From: JAAFHS01 sp043751715
GTDB lineage: Bacteria > Pseudomonadota > Alphaproteobacteria > Rhodobacterales > Rhodobacteraceae
Assembly: GCA_043751715.1 (NCBI GenBank)
Contig: JAYUZO010000160.1
Location: 1-34,568, forward strand
Direction of reading: 5' to 3'
Length of the DNA: 34,568 bases
Part shown: positions 16,376 through 24,036 of the stretch, piece after piece
How the letters are laid out: every line of letters starts with the position of its first letter
How positions within the stretch are numbered: the stretch's first letter is position 1
Position numbers and translations under genes: made by a program
Notes under the pieces: generated by a model
The model's input: the letters and a program-made list of their open reading frames with translations, nothing else
The model's database searches: none
What the model was told of the DNA's origin: nothing

Positions 16376-17205
16376 GCCTCGCCCTTCTGCGCCTTGGCGG
16401 TGACCACGTCGATATCGGGTGCATCAACCGCCTTCATGCCGACCACATGATAGCCCGCATCGACATGCAGGTTTTCACCCGTGGTGCCTGATCCCAGATC
16501 AGACAGCAGATAAAGTGCGGCCTTGCCCACCTCTTCCTGGGTCACGTTGCGGCGCAAGGGCGAGTTCAGTTCATTCCAGCGCATGATATAGCGGAAATCG
16601 CCAATGCCCGATGCTGCCAGCGTCTTGATCGGCCCGGCAGAAATTGCATTCACGCGGATGCCATTCTTGCCCAGATCCTCGGCCAGATATTTCACGCTCG
16701 CTTCCAGCCCCGCCTTGGCCACGCCCATTACGTTGTAATGCGGCATCACCTTTTCCGCGCCATAATATGTCAGCGTCAACAGACTGCCACCATGGTTCAT
16801 CATGGCCGCCGCCCGCCGGCAAACGGCCGTGAATGAATAGACCGAGATATCCATCGTCATCAGGAAATTCGCGCGGCTGGTGTCTGCATATCGGCCGCGA
16901 AGTTCATTTTTATCGGAAAACCCGATGGCATGAACCAGAAAATCAATCTTGCCCCACAGCCCCGCCAGGTGTGCAAACAGTGCGTCCATTGACGCCTCAT
17001 CGCCCACATCGCATTCCACGAATTCGCGCATGCCGATGCTGGCTGCCAGCGGTTCAACCCGCTTTTTCAACGCCTCACCCTGATAGGAAAACGCAATCTC
17101 GGCCCCTTGGGCCGCAATTGCCTGCGCAATGCCCCAGGCAATGGATTTGTCATTCGCAAGCCCCATCACCAGCCCGCGTTTGCCTGCCATCAGTCCTGTT
17201 GACAT
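16372..17205 (-). CDS. fabI: enoyl-[acyl-carrier-protein] reductase (NADH)
   Basis: FabI reduces trans-2-enoyl-ACP in the last step of each fatty acid elongation cycle and is the target of triclosan and isoniazid-like inhibitors. The 277-residue short-chain-dehydrogenase-type protein has the divergent nucleotide motif GLANDKSIAWGIA (residues 15-27), the SYQGEALKKRV segment, Tyr147 and Tyr157 with Lys164 (YNVMGVAK) as catalytic residues, and RVNAISAGPIKTLAASGI. ATG 17205 is chosen because it gives the usual MSTGLMAGKRGLVMG start. A GTG at 17223 would add six residues. It is transcribed divergently from pdxH across a 118-bp gap and precedes the LysE-type and gpt genes. Confidence 0.97.
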   Translation of the reverse strand: MSTGLMAGKRGLVMGLANDKSIAWGIAQAIAAQGAEIAFSYQGEALKKRVEPLAASIGMREFVECDVGDEASMDALFAHLAGLWGKIDFLVHAIGFSDKNELRGRYADTSRANFLMTMDISVYSFTAVCRRAAAMMNHGGSLLTLTYYGAEKVMPHYNVMGVAKAGLEASVKYLAEDLGKNGIRVNAISAGPIKTLAASGIGDFRYIMRWNELNSPLRRNVTQEEVGKAALYLLSDLGSGTTGENLHVDAGYHVVGMKAVDAPDIDVVTAKAQKGEA

Positions 17206-17282
17206 TATCTGTGCCCCGCCCACTTTGGTTATTGTCTAGGTGGTGTAGGCGAACTGCCGCACGGCTTCAAGCCGCCGCCAAA

Positions 17283-17293
17283 GACGTAACGTC
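17283..17293. promoter_or_regulatory. 11-bp palindrome in the fabI/pdxH divergent region
   Basis: GACGT-A-ACGTC is a perfect palindrome, 30 bp before the pdxH start in the 118-bp gap between two divergent genes. It could be an operator, but the short length means chance is a real alternative. I found no convincing -35/-10 pair for either gene in this gap. Confidence 0.2.
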
Positions 17294-17323
17294 ACGAAAG
17301 AAAAGACAAGGCAGGGCGCAGGC

Positions 17324-17947
17324 ATGACCGACATTGCAACCGAGGCAGACCGCGACGGGATTTTTGCGGGCGATGATCCGTTTGCCCTCGCGCGCGCATG
17401 GCTGTCCGAGGCGGAAAAGTCTGAACCGAACGATCCGAATGCCATTGCGCTGTCAACGGTCGATGCAAACGGCATGCCGAACGTGCGCATGGTGCTGCTG
17501 AAAGACATCGAACCAGCGGCCTTTGTGTTCTACACCAATTACACGAGCAAAAAGGCGCAGGAAATTGATAATGCAGGAAAAGCCGCGTTTGTGCTGCATT
17601 GGAAATCGCTGCGCCGTCAGGTGCGTGTGCGCGGGCTGGTGACGCGTGAAGAGGGTGCGGCAGCCGATGCCTATTACGCCTCACGCAGCCTGAGATCGCG
17701 CCTTGGGGCCTGGGCATCCGACCAATCCAAACCGCTTTCATCACGGGGCGCGTTGGTGGCCGAAGTTGCACGCCAGACGGCAAAGCACGGGCTAAACCCA
17801 CAGCGCCCGGCATTTTGGGGCGGCTACCGTATATCTCCTTTGGAGATTGAGTTCTGGGCCGATGGCCCGTTCCGGTTGCACGACCGCTTTCGGTGGTCAC
17901 GATCCGCGCTGACTGCACCTTGGGATATCACGCGCTTGAACCCTTGA
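17324..17947 (+). CDS. pdxH: pyridoxamine 5'-phosphate oxidase
   Basis: PdxH is the FMN enzyme that oxidises pyridoxamine/pyridoxine 5'-phosphate to pyridoxal 5'-phosphate. The 207-residue protein matches the family along its length: DPFALARAWLSEAEKSEPNDPNAIALSTV at the N-terminus, the FMN-contacting RMVLLKD, the YTNYTSKKAQEI block, FHWKSLRRQVRV-like LHWKSLRRQVRVRG, SRLGAWASDQS, and the C-terminal FWGGYRISPLEIEFW followed by RLHDR and W-x-I-TRL-NP. It is complete and stands alone. A possible promoter for the following cold-shock gene starts inside its last codons. Confidence 0.97.
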   Translation: MTDIATEADRDGIFAGDDPFALARAWLSEAEKSEPNDPNAIALSTVDANGMPNVRMVLLKDIEPAAFVFYTNYTSKKAQEIDNAGKAAFVLHWKSLRRQVRVRGLVTREEGAAADAYYASRSLRSRLGAWASDQSKPLSSRGALVAEVARQTAKHGLNPQRPAFWGGYRISPLEIEFWADGPFRLHDRFRWSRSALTAPWDITRLNP

Positions 17948-17974
17948 CACTGCCCCCGCCGCACAAGACATAAC
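17944..17974 (+). promoter_or_regulatory. possible promoter for the cold-shock gene
   Basis: A perfect TTGACA at 17944-17949 overlaps the pdxH stop codon. CATAAC at 17969-17974 is a 4/6 match to the -10 box with a long 19-bp spacer. Use of this promoter would give a leader of about 150 nt before the cold-shock gene. Confidence 0.35.
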
Positions 17975-18024
17975 GGGTGTGTGAGTTGCCGCGCACGGAA
18001 AGCACGGCAGGTCAATGTAAGGGT

Positions 18025-18112
18025 CAGATTGAGCCCGACACGATTGCGGGGCCGTATTCCCCATGACAAACTGCCGTAAACATGCGACATTTACGGCGGT
18101 GGGCTTAATCTG
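18025..18112 (+). ncRNA. structured 5' leader of the cold-shock gene (candidate cis-regulatory RNA)
   Basis: A long-range stem pairs CAGATTGAGCCC (18025-18036) with GGGCTTAATCTG (18101-18112) through 12 bp, including one G-U pair. It encloses two local hairpins: GGGG (18048-18051) with CCCC (18059-18062), and GCCGTAAA (18073-18080) with TTTACGGC (18090-18097). The result is a three-way junction. The closing strand abuts and partly includes the ribosome-binding site GGGGAAG (18112-18118), with the start at 18130. That geometry suits control of translation, for example a temperature-sensing leader as known for cspA mRNAs of other bacteria. I do not recognise it as a named RNA family. Confidence 0.5.
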
Positions 18113-18129
18113 GGGAAGCGGCCAACGCC

Positions 18130-18654
18130 ATGGAAGAAGAAGAAAAGGCGATGCCGGTTGTGCATGGCCAAGTCAAATGGTTTGACCCCGTCAAGGGGTT
18201 TGGATTTATTGTAGGTGAAGGCGCTGGCGCCGATATCTTGTTGCATGCCAACGTGCTGCGCAATTTTGGCCAAAGCTCTATTGCGGACGGGGCCAGAATT
18301 GCGGTGCGCGTGCAGGAAACGGCGCGCGGCGTACAGGCGGTTGAGGTGGTGTCGGTTGAACCGCCCGCTTCCGGAACCTTTCCGCTGACCGAAGATGCGG
18401 GGGCCGCCACGCCTGAGGTGATTGCGGCACAACCGCTTGAACCGGCGCGCGTCAAGTGGTTCGACAAGGGCAAGGGTTTTGGCTTTGCCAATGTCTTTGG
18501 CAAGAATGACGATGTGTTCATTCATGTCGAGGTGCTGCGGTCATCCGGTTTTGCCGATCTTCAACCCGGTGAGGCGGTGTGCCTGCGGATCATAGATGGT
18601 AAACGCGGCCGTATGGCCGTTCAGGTGGTGTCATGGGAATCAGCCGCGCGGTAG
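18130..18654 (+). CDS. tandem cold-shock domain protein
   Basis: This 174-residue protein has two cold-shock domains. Domain 1 covers about residues 12-76 with RNP1 KGFGFI (22-27) and RNP2-like DILLHA (35-40). Domain 2 covers about 106-168 with KGFGFA (115-120) and DVFIHV (128-133). A Pro/Ala/Glu linker of about 30 residues joins them. Single-domain Csp proteins bind single-stranded RNA/DNA and melt structure; the double form is frequent in alphaproteobacteria. ATG 18130 is taken as start, giving an acidic MEEEEK tail; ATG 18151 is an alternative with a purine-rich stretch before it. The 3' end overlaps the DUF192 gene by 22 bp. A structured leader precedes the gene. Confidence 0.93.
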   Translation: MEEEEKAMPVVHGQVKWFDPVKGFGFIVGEGAGADILLHANVLRNFGQSSIADGARIAVRVQETARGVQAVEVVSVEPPASGTFPLTEDAGAATPEVIAAQPLEPARVKWFDKGKGFGFANVFGKNDDVFIHVEVLRSSGFADLQPGEAVCLRIIDGKRGRMAVQVVSWESAAR

Positions 18655-19106
18655 TCCTGGCTTTGGTGCTTGCGGGGCCGTTACACGCGGAATGCCGTCA
18701 GGGCAGCATTGATCTGCAGACCACAACGGGTGCGATCGCCCGGTTCACCGTTGAGGTGGCCGATGATGCAGCCGAACGCAGCACAGGCCTGATGCGGCGC
18801 GAAAGCATGCCGACCGCCGCGGGCATGCTGTTTGTCTACGCACGGCCCGGCAACGTGTCATTCTGGATGGAAAACACGCTGATCCCGTTGGACATGATCT
18901 TTGCCGATCCCACGGGCCGCGTGCAGCATGTGCATGAAAATGCCATACCGCTGGACCGTACGCCAATTCCCGGCGGGGCGAACATCAAATATGTGCTTGA
19001 AATCAACGGCGGCCTTGCCCGGCGCATGGGCATTTCCGAAGGGGCTGTCCTGCGCCACCCTTCGATCAATCAACAAACCGCAGCTTTGCCCTGCGCTGCT
19101 GAATAG
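18633..19106 (+). CDS. DUF192 family secreted protein
   Basis: This 157-residue protein has a Sec-type signal peptide (MGISRAVVLALVLAGPLHA, cleavage likely before ECRQG) followed by a DUF192 domain. The domain shows the typical RSTGLMRRESMPTAAGMLFVY, the FWMENTLIPLDMIFAD core, and IKYVLEINGGLARRMGISEG. The family is a small beta-rich exported protein of unknown function. It starts 22 bp before the end of the cold-shock gene in another frame, so it is expressed from the same message. That pairing of a cold-shock gene with DUF192 seems common in this order but is not explained functionally. Confidence 0.92.
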   Translation: MGISRAVVLALVLAGPLHAECRQGSIDLQTTTGAIARFTVEVADDAAERSTGLMRRESMPTAAGMLFVYARPGNVSFWMENTLIPLDMIFADPTGRVQHVHENAIPLDRTPIPGGANIKYVLEINGGLARRMGISEGAVLRHPSINQQTAALPCAAE

Positions 19107-19148
19107 GGCTTTTCTTTCCCGTAGCATTGCCCTATCAGCCGCCACAGT

Positions 19149-19225
19149 CGGGGCGTAGCGCAGCCTGGTAGCGCGACGGTTTTGGGTACCGTAGGTCGAG
19201 AGTTCGAATCCCTCCGCCCCGACCA
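19149..19225 (+). tRNA. tRNA-Pro (anticodon UGG)
   Basis: This 77-nt cloverleaf has acceptor arms CGGGGCG and CGCCCCG, a D-arm GCGC...GCGC and an anticodon arm ACGGT...ACCGT with loop TTTGGGT (anticodon TGG in DNA). The T-arm is GAGAG...CCCTC with TTCGAAT, and the 3' CCA is encoded at 19223-19225. Confidence 0.97.
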
Positions 19226-19275
19226 CTTTCTTTCCAGTGCTTGCCTGATGGGCTGCGGACCGCCATATCAGGCGC

Positions 19276-20733
19276 ATGGAAACCGAACCCCCGATGATCC
19301 CTTTTGACAACAGCTTTGCGCGCGATCTGCCCGGCACCTTTGTGCAGCAGACCCCTGATGTTGCGCCCGACCCTGTGCTGTTGCAGCTGAACCATGCACT
19401 TGCCGCTGATCTGGGGCTGGATGCGGCAACCCTTGCCCCGCATGCCGCCCGCCTGTTTTCCGGCGCTGTGGTGCCAGCCGGGGCCATGCCGATTGCGCAG
19501 GCCTATGCGGGCCATCAGTTTGGCGGCTTTTCACCGCAACTGGGCGATGGGCGCGCGCTGTTGCTGGGTGAGGTGATCGACACATCAGGCCGCCGCCGCG
19601 ACATCGCGCTGAAAGGGTCTGGCCGTACGCCGTTTTCGCGCGGTGGTGATGGCAAGGCCGCCATAGGACCTGTGTTGCGCGAATATCTGGTGGCCGAGGC
19701 GATGCATGCCCTTGGTGTGCCCACAACGCGCGCCCTTGCCGCCGTAGCCACCGGTGAAACCATTCAGCGTGATGGCCGCATGCCCGGCGCTGTGCTGACG
19801 CGCGTGGCCGACAGCCACATCCGTGTGGGCACCTTTCAGTTCTTTGCCGTACGGGGCGATACAGCGCAGGTGCGCGCCTTGGCCGACTACACCATCGCGC
19901 GCCACTATCCTGATGCGGCTGGCGCGCCCAACCCCTGTCTTGCCCTGTTTGATGGCGTGATCGCGCGCCAGTGCCGCCTGATTGCGCAGTGGATGGGACT
20001 TGGCTTTGTGCACGGCGTGATGAACACCGATAACATGACGCTGTCAGGTGAAACCATCGACTACGGCCCCTGCGCGTTCATGGAGGATTATGCGCCGGGT
20101 ACCGTGTTTTCCTCGATCGACCAGACGGGCCGCTATGCCTATGCCAACCAACCGCTGATTCTGGGCTGGAATCTGGCGCGGCTGGCCGAGGCTTTGGTGC
20201 CGCTGTTTGACCCAGATGAAACGCGCGCCGTTGATCTGGCCAATGAACGTCTGGCAGGCATTGCCGGGCACTACCGCGCCGCATGGGTGGATGTGATGCG
20301 CGCCAAACTGGGCCTTGATGGTGCGCAGGATGGCGATGGGGCATTGGCTGACGGGCTGCTGGCCGCAATGGAGGGGCAGGGGGCCGACTGGACGCTGACC
20401 TTTCGCCGCATTGGTACCGCCACGCAGGGCGATGTCGCGGTGCTGGCGCCACTGTTTGCCGATTCGAAGCTGTTGCGCGCCTGGTTGCCAGGGTGGCAGG
20501 CACGCCTTGCCCCCGATGCCGCGATCCGCATGGCACAGGTGAACCCCGCCGTCATTCCACGCAATCACATGGTAGAACAGGCACTTGTCGCTGCAACTTC
20601 AGGTGATCTTGTGCCGTTCAAGGCCCTGCTTGCTGCCATCACCACCCCCTATCTTTCCGAACAGGGGCGTGAGGGTTTTGCCCTGCCCGCGCCGCAACAC
20701 ATGGCCCCCTATGTTACCTTTTGCGGCACCTGA
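19276..20733 (+). CDS. selO: SelO/YdiU family protein adenylyltransferase
   Basis: SelO is a pseudokinase-fold enzyme that transfers AMP from ATP to Ser, Thr or Tyr of target proteins, linked to redox homeostasis. The 485-residue protein contains AYAGHQFGGFSPQLGDGRA, the nucleotide-contact block LKGSGRTPFSRGGDGKAAIGPVLREY (Lys113 and Arg/Ser residues near 117-122), and the metal/catalytic region HGVMNTDNMTLSGETIDYGPCAFMEDY. It ends in TFCGT; a Cys is present near the C-terminus and no selenocysteine is implied. ATG 19276 or 19294 could be the start. An imperfectly placed hairpin (19243-19273) sits just before 19276, and no strong ribosome-binding site is seen. The gene follows tRNA-Pro and is not obviously in an operon. 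Confidence 0.95.
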   Translation: METEPPMIPFDNSFARDLPGTFVQQTPDVAPDPVLLQLNHALAADLGLDAATLAPHAARLFSGAVVPAGAMPIAQAYAGHQFGGFSPQLGDGRALLLGEVIDTSGRRRDIALKGSGRTPFSRGGDGKAAIGPVLREYLVAEAMHALGVPTTRALAAVATGETIQRDGRMPGAVLTRVADSHIRVGTFQFFAVRGDTAQVRALADYTIARHYPDAAGAPNPCLALFDGVIARQCRLIAQWMGLGFVHGVMNTDNMTLSGETIDYGPCAFMEDYAPGTVFSSIDQTGRYAYANQPLILGWNLARLAEALVPLFDPDETRAVDLANERLAGIAGHYRAAWVDVMRAKLGLDGAQDGDGALADGLLAAMEGQGADWTLTFRRIGTATQGDVAVLAPLFADSKLLRAWLPGWQARLAPDAAIRMAQVNPAVIPRNHMVEQALVAATSGDLVPFKALLAAITTPYLSEQGREGFALPAPQHMAPYVTFCGT

Positions 20734-20740
20734 GCGTCAG

Positions 20741-20774
20741 GCGTGCTGTCGTGACAGACGGCGTTGCAGCACGC
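20741..20774. terminator. hairpin between convergent selO and SH3 gene
   Basis: GCGTGCTG (20741-20748) pairs perfectly with CAGCACGC (20767-20774) around an 18-nt loop. It starts 7 bp after the selO stop and ends next to the stop of the - strand gene. It has no T-run, so termination strength is uncertain. Confidence 0.5.
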
Positions 20775-21133
20775 TCACCCGCGCAGATAGCGGCCATTTA
20801 CCCAGCCCGTCACCTCATCACGGCCCGTTGTGCGAATGCGGCACCAGCGGGTCTGCCCCGATTGCTGCCACCCCCGATACACAGCCCCTTGTTCACCCGC
20901 GAGCCATAGCCCAGCGTGCCCACCGCCGGAAATATGACCGCAGGCCCGCTGCGCAGGTTGATACGGGCGTTTGTGCCGATGTTGCCAATGGTCGTTACCC
21001 CCGGCCCGGTGACTGGGTCTGCGCGTGCTGTTGCCTGCGCACGGGCCGCCGGCATAGGCAAGGCACCGCAGCACAGGGCAACAGCAAGAACCCACAAACG
21101 GCGCGTCTGCCTGTGTGACCGTGCGATATCCAT
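20775..21133 (-). pseudogene. secreted bacterial SH3-domain protein, interrupted by a frameshift
   Basis: Translation from ATG 21133 gives a clear signal peptide (hydrophobic core WVLAVALCCGALPMPAARA) and the first half of a bacterial SH3 domain, INLRSGPAVIFPAVGTLGYGSRVNKG. That frame then continues into unrelated sequence. The second half of the domain, QTRWCRIRTTGRDEVTGWVNGRYLRG, is in another frame and ends at the TGA at 20775-20777. The switch falls near a run of five C (20871-20875; G5 in the gene). One extra G there would restore a continuous protein of about 118 residues. Either the gene is recently broken, the assembly has a homopolymer error, or frameshifting occurs. SH3 proteins of this kind are thought to bind cell-wall material. 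Confidence 0.75.
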
Positions 21134-21248
21134 GCCAACCCCCGATACCCTTCAAAGGCTAGCAGTTATCCGATTGGACCCACACTTTTTGATTGGCGTC
21201 GCACGAAGCGCACATATCCGGGAGTGGATGCGTGCAATGTCTGGAAAC

Positions 21249-21322
21249 TGGAGGCGGGTACCGGAATCGAACCGGTCTACTCGGATTTGCAATCCGGTGC
21301 ATAGCCTGCCTGCCCACCCGCC
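21249..21322 (-). tRNA. tRNA-Cys (anticodon GCA)
   Basis: This 74-nt tRNA lies on the - strand. Acceptor arms are GGCGGGT and ACCCGCC, and the anticodon arm CGGAT..ATCCG encloses GCA. The T-arm is ACCGG...CCGGT with TTCGATT, and the 3' end TCCA is encoded at 21252-21249. The D-arm is compact, as usual for tRNA-Cys. Confidence 0.95.
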
Positions 21323-21400
21323 GAGCCTGCGTCATAGCGCGGAAGTAGGCCAATCATCTGCCCGATGCAAGGGGCTGCGATCATGCTTTCCAAAACGCTT

Positions 21401-21432
21401 TGATTGACGTACCTCATATTCTTGCGGATACT
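21401..21432 (+). promoter_or_regulatory. promoter and putative operator of the LacI-family gene
   Basis: TTGACG at 21404-21409 and GATACT at 21427-21432 form a promoter with a 17-bp spacer. The 16-bp element TGATTGACGTACCTCA (21401-21416) overlaps the -35 box, is centred on CG as LacI-type operators are, and matches 12/16 positions of the element at 22580-22595. Autorepression is the simplest reading. Confidence 0.6.
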
Positions 21433-21464
21433 GCTGTCAGGCGGGGCGCAAAACGGGGGGTAAC

Positions 21465-22532
21465 GTGCGGCCAACGGTGAATGATATTGCGCGGCAGGCG
21501 GGGGTCAGTCTGGCCACGGTTGACCGCGTGCTGAACGCCCGCCCCGGTGTGCGCGAAAAGACGATCACTGCGGTGAATGACGCGATTGCCACGCTGGGCT
21601 ACATCCGCAATGTGGCGGCTGCCAACCTTGCACGTCAGCGCGTCTATCGGTTTTTGTTCGTGCTGCCCAATGTGCAAAGCCAGTTTGTGCTGGCCTTGCA
21701 AGCCGCAATTGCCGAAGCCGCCCGTGGCCCCTTGGCCGACAGTTGCGAGGTGATGGTGGTCACGGCGCCTTTGCGCGATCCGCATGCGCTTGTGCGGGCG
21801 GTGGATGAGTTCCGCCATACCCCGCTGGATGGCTGCGCGATCATGGCGCATGAAACCCCCGATGTGCGTGACCTGATCATCCGCCTGCGGGGCGAAGGCA
21901 CGGCCGTTGTGTCCCTGATCACCGACCAGCCGCAGGCGCCGCGCGACCATTTTGTGGGCATTGATAATGAGGCGGCAGGCCGCACTGCAGGTGTGCTTTT
22001 GGGCCGTTTTGTAGGGGAAAAGCCGGGAAAAGTGGCAGTTGTGGTCAGTTCGATGCAGGCGCGTGATATGGTGGAACGCAGGCTTGGGTTTGACCGGGTC
22101 ATGGCCGAACGCTTTCCTAATCTGCAGGTGCTGCCGTCGATTGAAGGGCATGATGACCGTGATCTGACGGTGCAGATTGTGACCGCAAGCCTTGCATCGC
22201 ATAAGGGCGTGGTGGCCATCTATGTGGCGGGGGCAGGCACCGGTGGTGTGACCGAAGCGTTGCAGGCCAGTCAGATTGCGGGCCGGCTTGTGGTGGTGGC
22301 GCATGAGCTGACCCCCCACACCCGCGCCGCATTGCTTGACGGGTCAATTGATGCGGTCATCGCACAGGATGTGGGCCATCTGGCACGGTCCGCCTTGCGT
22401 GTGCTGAAGGCCAAGACTGACCGTTTGCGCATTGATGCAGGGCAGGAACAGATCAACATCACCGTGCTATTGCGCGAAAACCTGAACCCGCATGCAGGCG
22501 ATACCACCACTGTTTCCGGCCCGCGCGATTAA
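21465..22532 (+). CDS. LacI family transcriptional regulator
   Basis: This 355-residue protein has an N-terminal LacI helix-turn-helix and hinge (VNDIARQAGVSLATVDRVLNARPGVREKTITAVNDAIATLGY, residues 5-46). A periplasmic-binding-protein-like sensor domain follows, with landmarks such as HFVGIDNEAAGRTAGVLLGRF and the C-terminal VAHELTPHTRAALLDGSIDAVIAQD. GTG 21465 is the start: the GGGGGG site is 4 nt upstream and the N-terminus then fits the family exactly. It is divergent from tRNA-Cys and directly upstream of the ABC transporter genes on the same strand. The shared operator-like elements before this gene and before the transporter point to a local repressor relieved by the imported compound or a metabolite of it. 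Confidence 0.95.
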   Translation: MRPTVNDIARQAGVSLATVDRVLNARPGVREKTITAVNDAIATLGYIRNVAAANLARQRVYRFLFVLPNVQSQFVLALQAAIAEAARGPLADSCEVMVVTAPLRDPHALVRAVDEFRHTPLDGCAIMAHETPDVRDLIIRLRGEGTAVVSLITDQPQAPRDHFVGIDNEAAGRTAGVLLGRFVGEKPGKVAVVVSSMQARDMVERRLGFDRVMAERFPNLQVLPSIEGHDDRDLTVQIVTASLASHKGVVAIYVAGAGTGGVTEALQASQIAGRLVVVAHELTPHTRAALLDGSIDAVIAQDVGHLARSALRVLKAKTDRLRIDAGQEQINITVLLRENLNPHAGDTTTVSGPRD

Positions 22533-22575
22533 CCGCGCCTGAATGTACCGCACGGCGTCTTGATGGAATTTTCAC

Positions 22576-22599
22576 TTTTTGAGGTACGTTCCTCAAAAA
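22576..22599. promoter_or_regulatory. putative LacI operator upstream of the ABC transporter operon
   Basis: TTTTTGAGG (22576-22584) and CCTCAAAAA (22591-22599) form a perfect 9-bp inverted repeat around TACGTT, centred on CG. The core TGAGGTACGTTCCTCA resembles the element overlapping the promoter of the regulator gene. It lies 103 bp before the solute-binding protein start. A clear -35/-10 pair could not be assigned here. Confidence 0.7.
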
Positions 22600-22701
22600 T
22601 GACTTTACACACTGATCGCCCTGTCGCATGGTGCTTTCAAGAACAAAAGGCAGGGGGGAATCACCCATGCCAAATCAGACTTCAACCTGGGAGGAGAGAA
22701 G

Positions 22702-24021
22702 ATGACGATACGTGTTCTGGCCGCGTCTGCGGCAATGGCGCTTGTGTTGGGGGCGGCCACATCGGCCCGCGCCGAGGGCGAGCTGACTCTGTGCTGGGCC
22801 GCTTGGGACCCGGCAAATGCCTTGGTCGAACTGTCCAAGGATTTTGAAGCGCAATCCGGCACCAAGATGAATTTCGAATTCATCCCATGGCCCAATTTCG
22901 CTGACCGCATGCTGAACGAGTTGAACTCTGGCGGGCAGCTGTGCGACCTGTTGATCGGTGACAGCCAGTGGATTGGCGGCGGGGCCGAAAATGGCCATTA
23001 CGTCAAACTGAACGATTTCTTCGATGCAAGCGGTATCAGCATGGATGATTTCGCGCCTGCCACGGTTTACGCCTATTCGACCTGGCCCAAGGGCACGCCG
23101 AATTATTACGCACTGCCCGCGATGGGCGATGCGAATGGCTGGTTCTACCGCAAGGACTGGTTCGCCCGCCCCGAAATCCAAGAGGCGTTCAAGGCTGAAT
23201 ACGGCCGCGATCTGGCAGAACCGAAAACCCAGAGAGAACTGTTGGAAATCGCCAAATTCTTTCAGGGTCGTGAAATTGATGGGCAGACTGTATATGGCGC
23301 GTCAATCTTTACCGAACGTGGGTCCGAAGGTATTACCATGGGCGTGACAGGCGCGCTGTATGCTTGGGGGTTCAAGTACGAAAACACGCCGGGCAGCTAT
23401 GACATGCAGGGGGCGGTGAACTCGCCCGCCGCTGTCGAAGCGCTTGAATTCTATAAGGAGTTCTATGACTGCTGCACGCCGCCCGGCTATACCAACGCCT
23501 ATATGACCGAATCGCTTGATGCGTTCAAATCCGGTCAGGTGGCCATGGCGATGAACTGGTTTGCCTTCTTTCCCGGCCTTGCGGCCGATCCCAACACCGG
23601 GGGTGACAAGATTGATTTCTTCGTGAACCCGATGCAGAACGTGGCCGGCTCTACCTTGGGCGGGCAGGGGATTTCGGTGGTGTCCTACACCGACAATCAG
23701 GAAGGCGCGCTTGAATACATCAAATGGTTCGCGCAGCCTGATGTGCAGGCAAAATGGTGGGCACTGGGTGGCTATTCTGCACATAATTCGGTGCTGAACG
23801 ATCCCGGCTTTGTGACCAGCCAACCCTTCGCCGGTGACTTCCTCGAGGCGATGGCGAACGTGCAGGACTTCTGGCAGGAACCGGCCTATGCCGAACTGCT
23901 GCTGGCCATGCAGGAACGCATGCACAACTACGTGGTGGCTGGTGAAGGCACCGCGCAAGAGGCACTTGATGGTCTGGTGCAAGACTGGACCGAAGTGTTC
24001 GAGGCCGAAGGCAAACTTTAA
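22702..24021 (+). CDS. ABC transporter family-1 solute-binding protein
   Basis: This 439-residue protein has a clean Sec signal peptide ending in ATSARA (cleavage after residue 24). The mature part is of the MalE/UgpB type: ELTLCWAAWDPANALVELSKDFEAQSG at the start, the LPAMGDANGWFYRKDWF segment, repeated Trp/Tyr/Phe positions that would line a sugar or polyol site, and GQGISVVSYTDNQEGALEYIKWF near the end. The start ATG has a strong GGGAGGAG site 5 nt upstream. It captures the substrate in the periplasm for the two permeases that follow. The substrate is unknown; carbohydrates, polyols and glycerol-phosphate-like compounds are typical of the family. It is the first gene of the operon after the operator. 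Confidence 0.93.
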   Translation: MTIRVLAASAAMALVLGAATSARAEGELTLCWAAWDPANALVELSKDFEAQSGTKMNFEFIPWPNFADRMLNELNSGGQLCDLLIGDSQWIGGGAENGHYVKLNDFFDASGISMDDFAPATVYAYSTWPKGTPNYYALPAMGDANGWFYRKDWFARPEIQEAFKAEYGRDLAEPKTQRELLEIAKFFQGREIDGQTVYGASIFTERGSEGITMGVTGALYAWGFKYENTPGSYDMQGAVNSPAAVEALEFYKEFYDCCTPPGYTNAYMTESLDAFKSGQVAMAMNWFAFFPGLAADPNTGGDKIDFFVNPMQNVAGSTLGGQGISVVSYTDNQEGALEYIKWFAQPDVQAKWWALGGYSAHNSVLNDPGFVTSQPFAGDFLEAMANVQDFWQEPAYAELLLAMQERMHNYVVAGEGTAQEALDGLVQDWTEVFEAEGKL

Positions 24022-24036
24022 GCCCCGGCCAAAAGC

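Noticed and set aside
19103..19135. ATAGGGC...GCCCTAT inverted repeat after the DUF192 gene
   Set aside because: It has a 7-bp stem with a 19-nt loop and lies in the tRNA upstream region, so a chance match cannot be excluded.
19243..19273. GCCTGAT...ATCAGGC inverted repeat after tRNA-Pro
   Set aside because: It has a 7-bp stem with a 17-nt loop and no T-run. It could be a tRNA terminator or a hairpin before selO, but it is too weak to list as a feature.
20719..20733. selenocysteine in the SelO C-terminus
   Set aside because: The codon near the end is TGC (Cys) in TFCGT and the only TGA is the stop, so no recoding is indicated.
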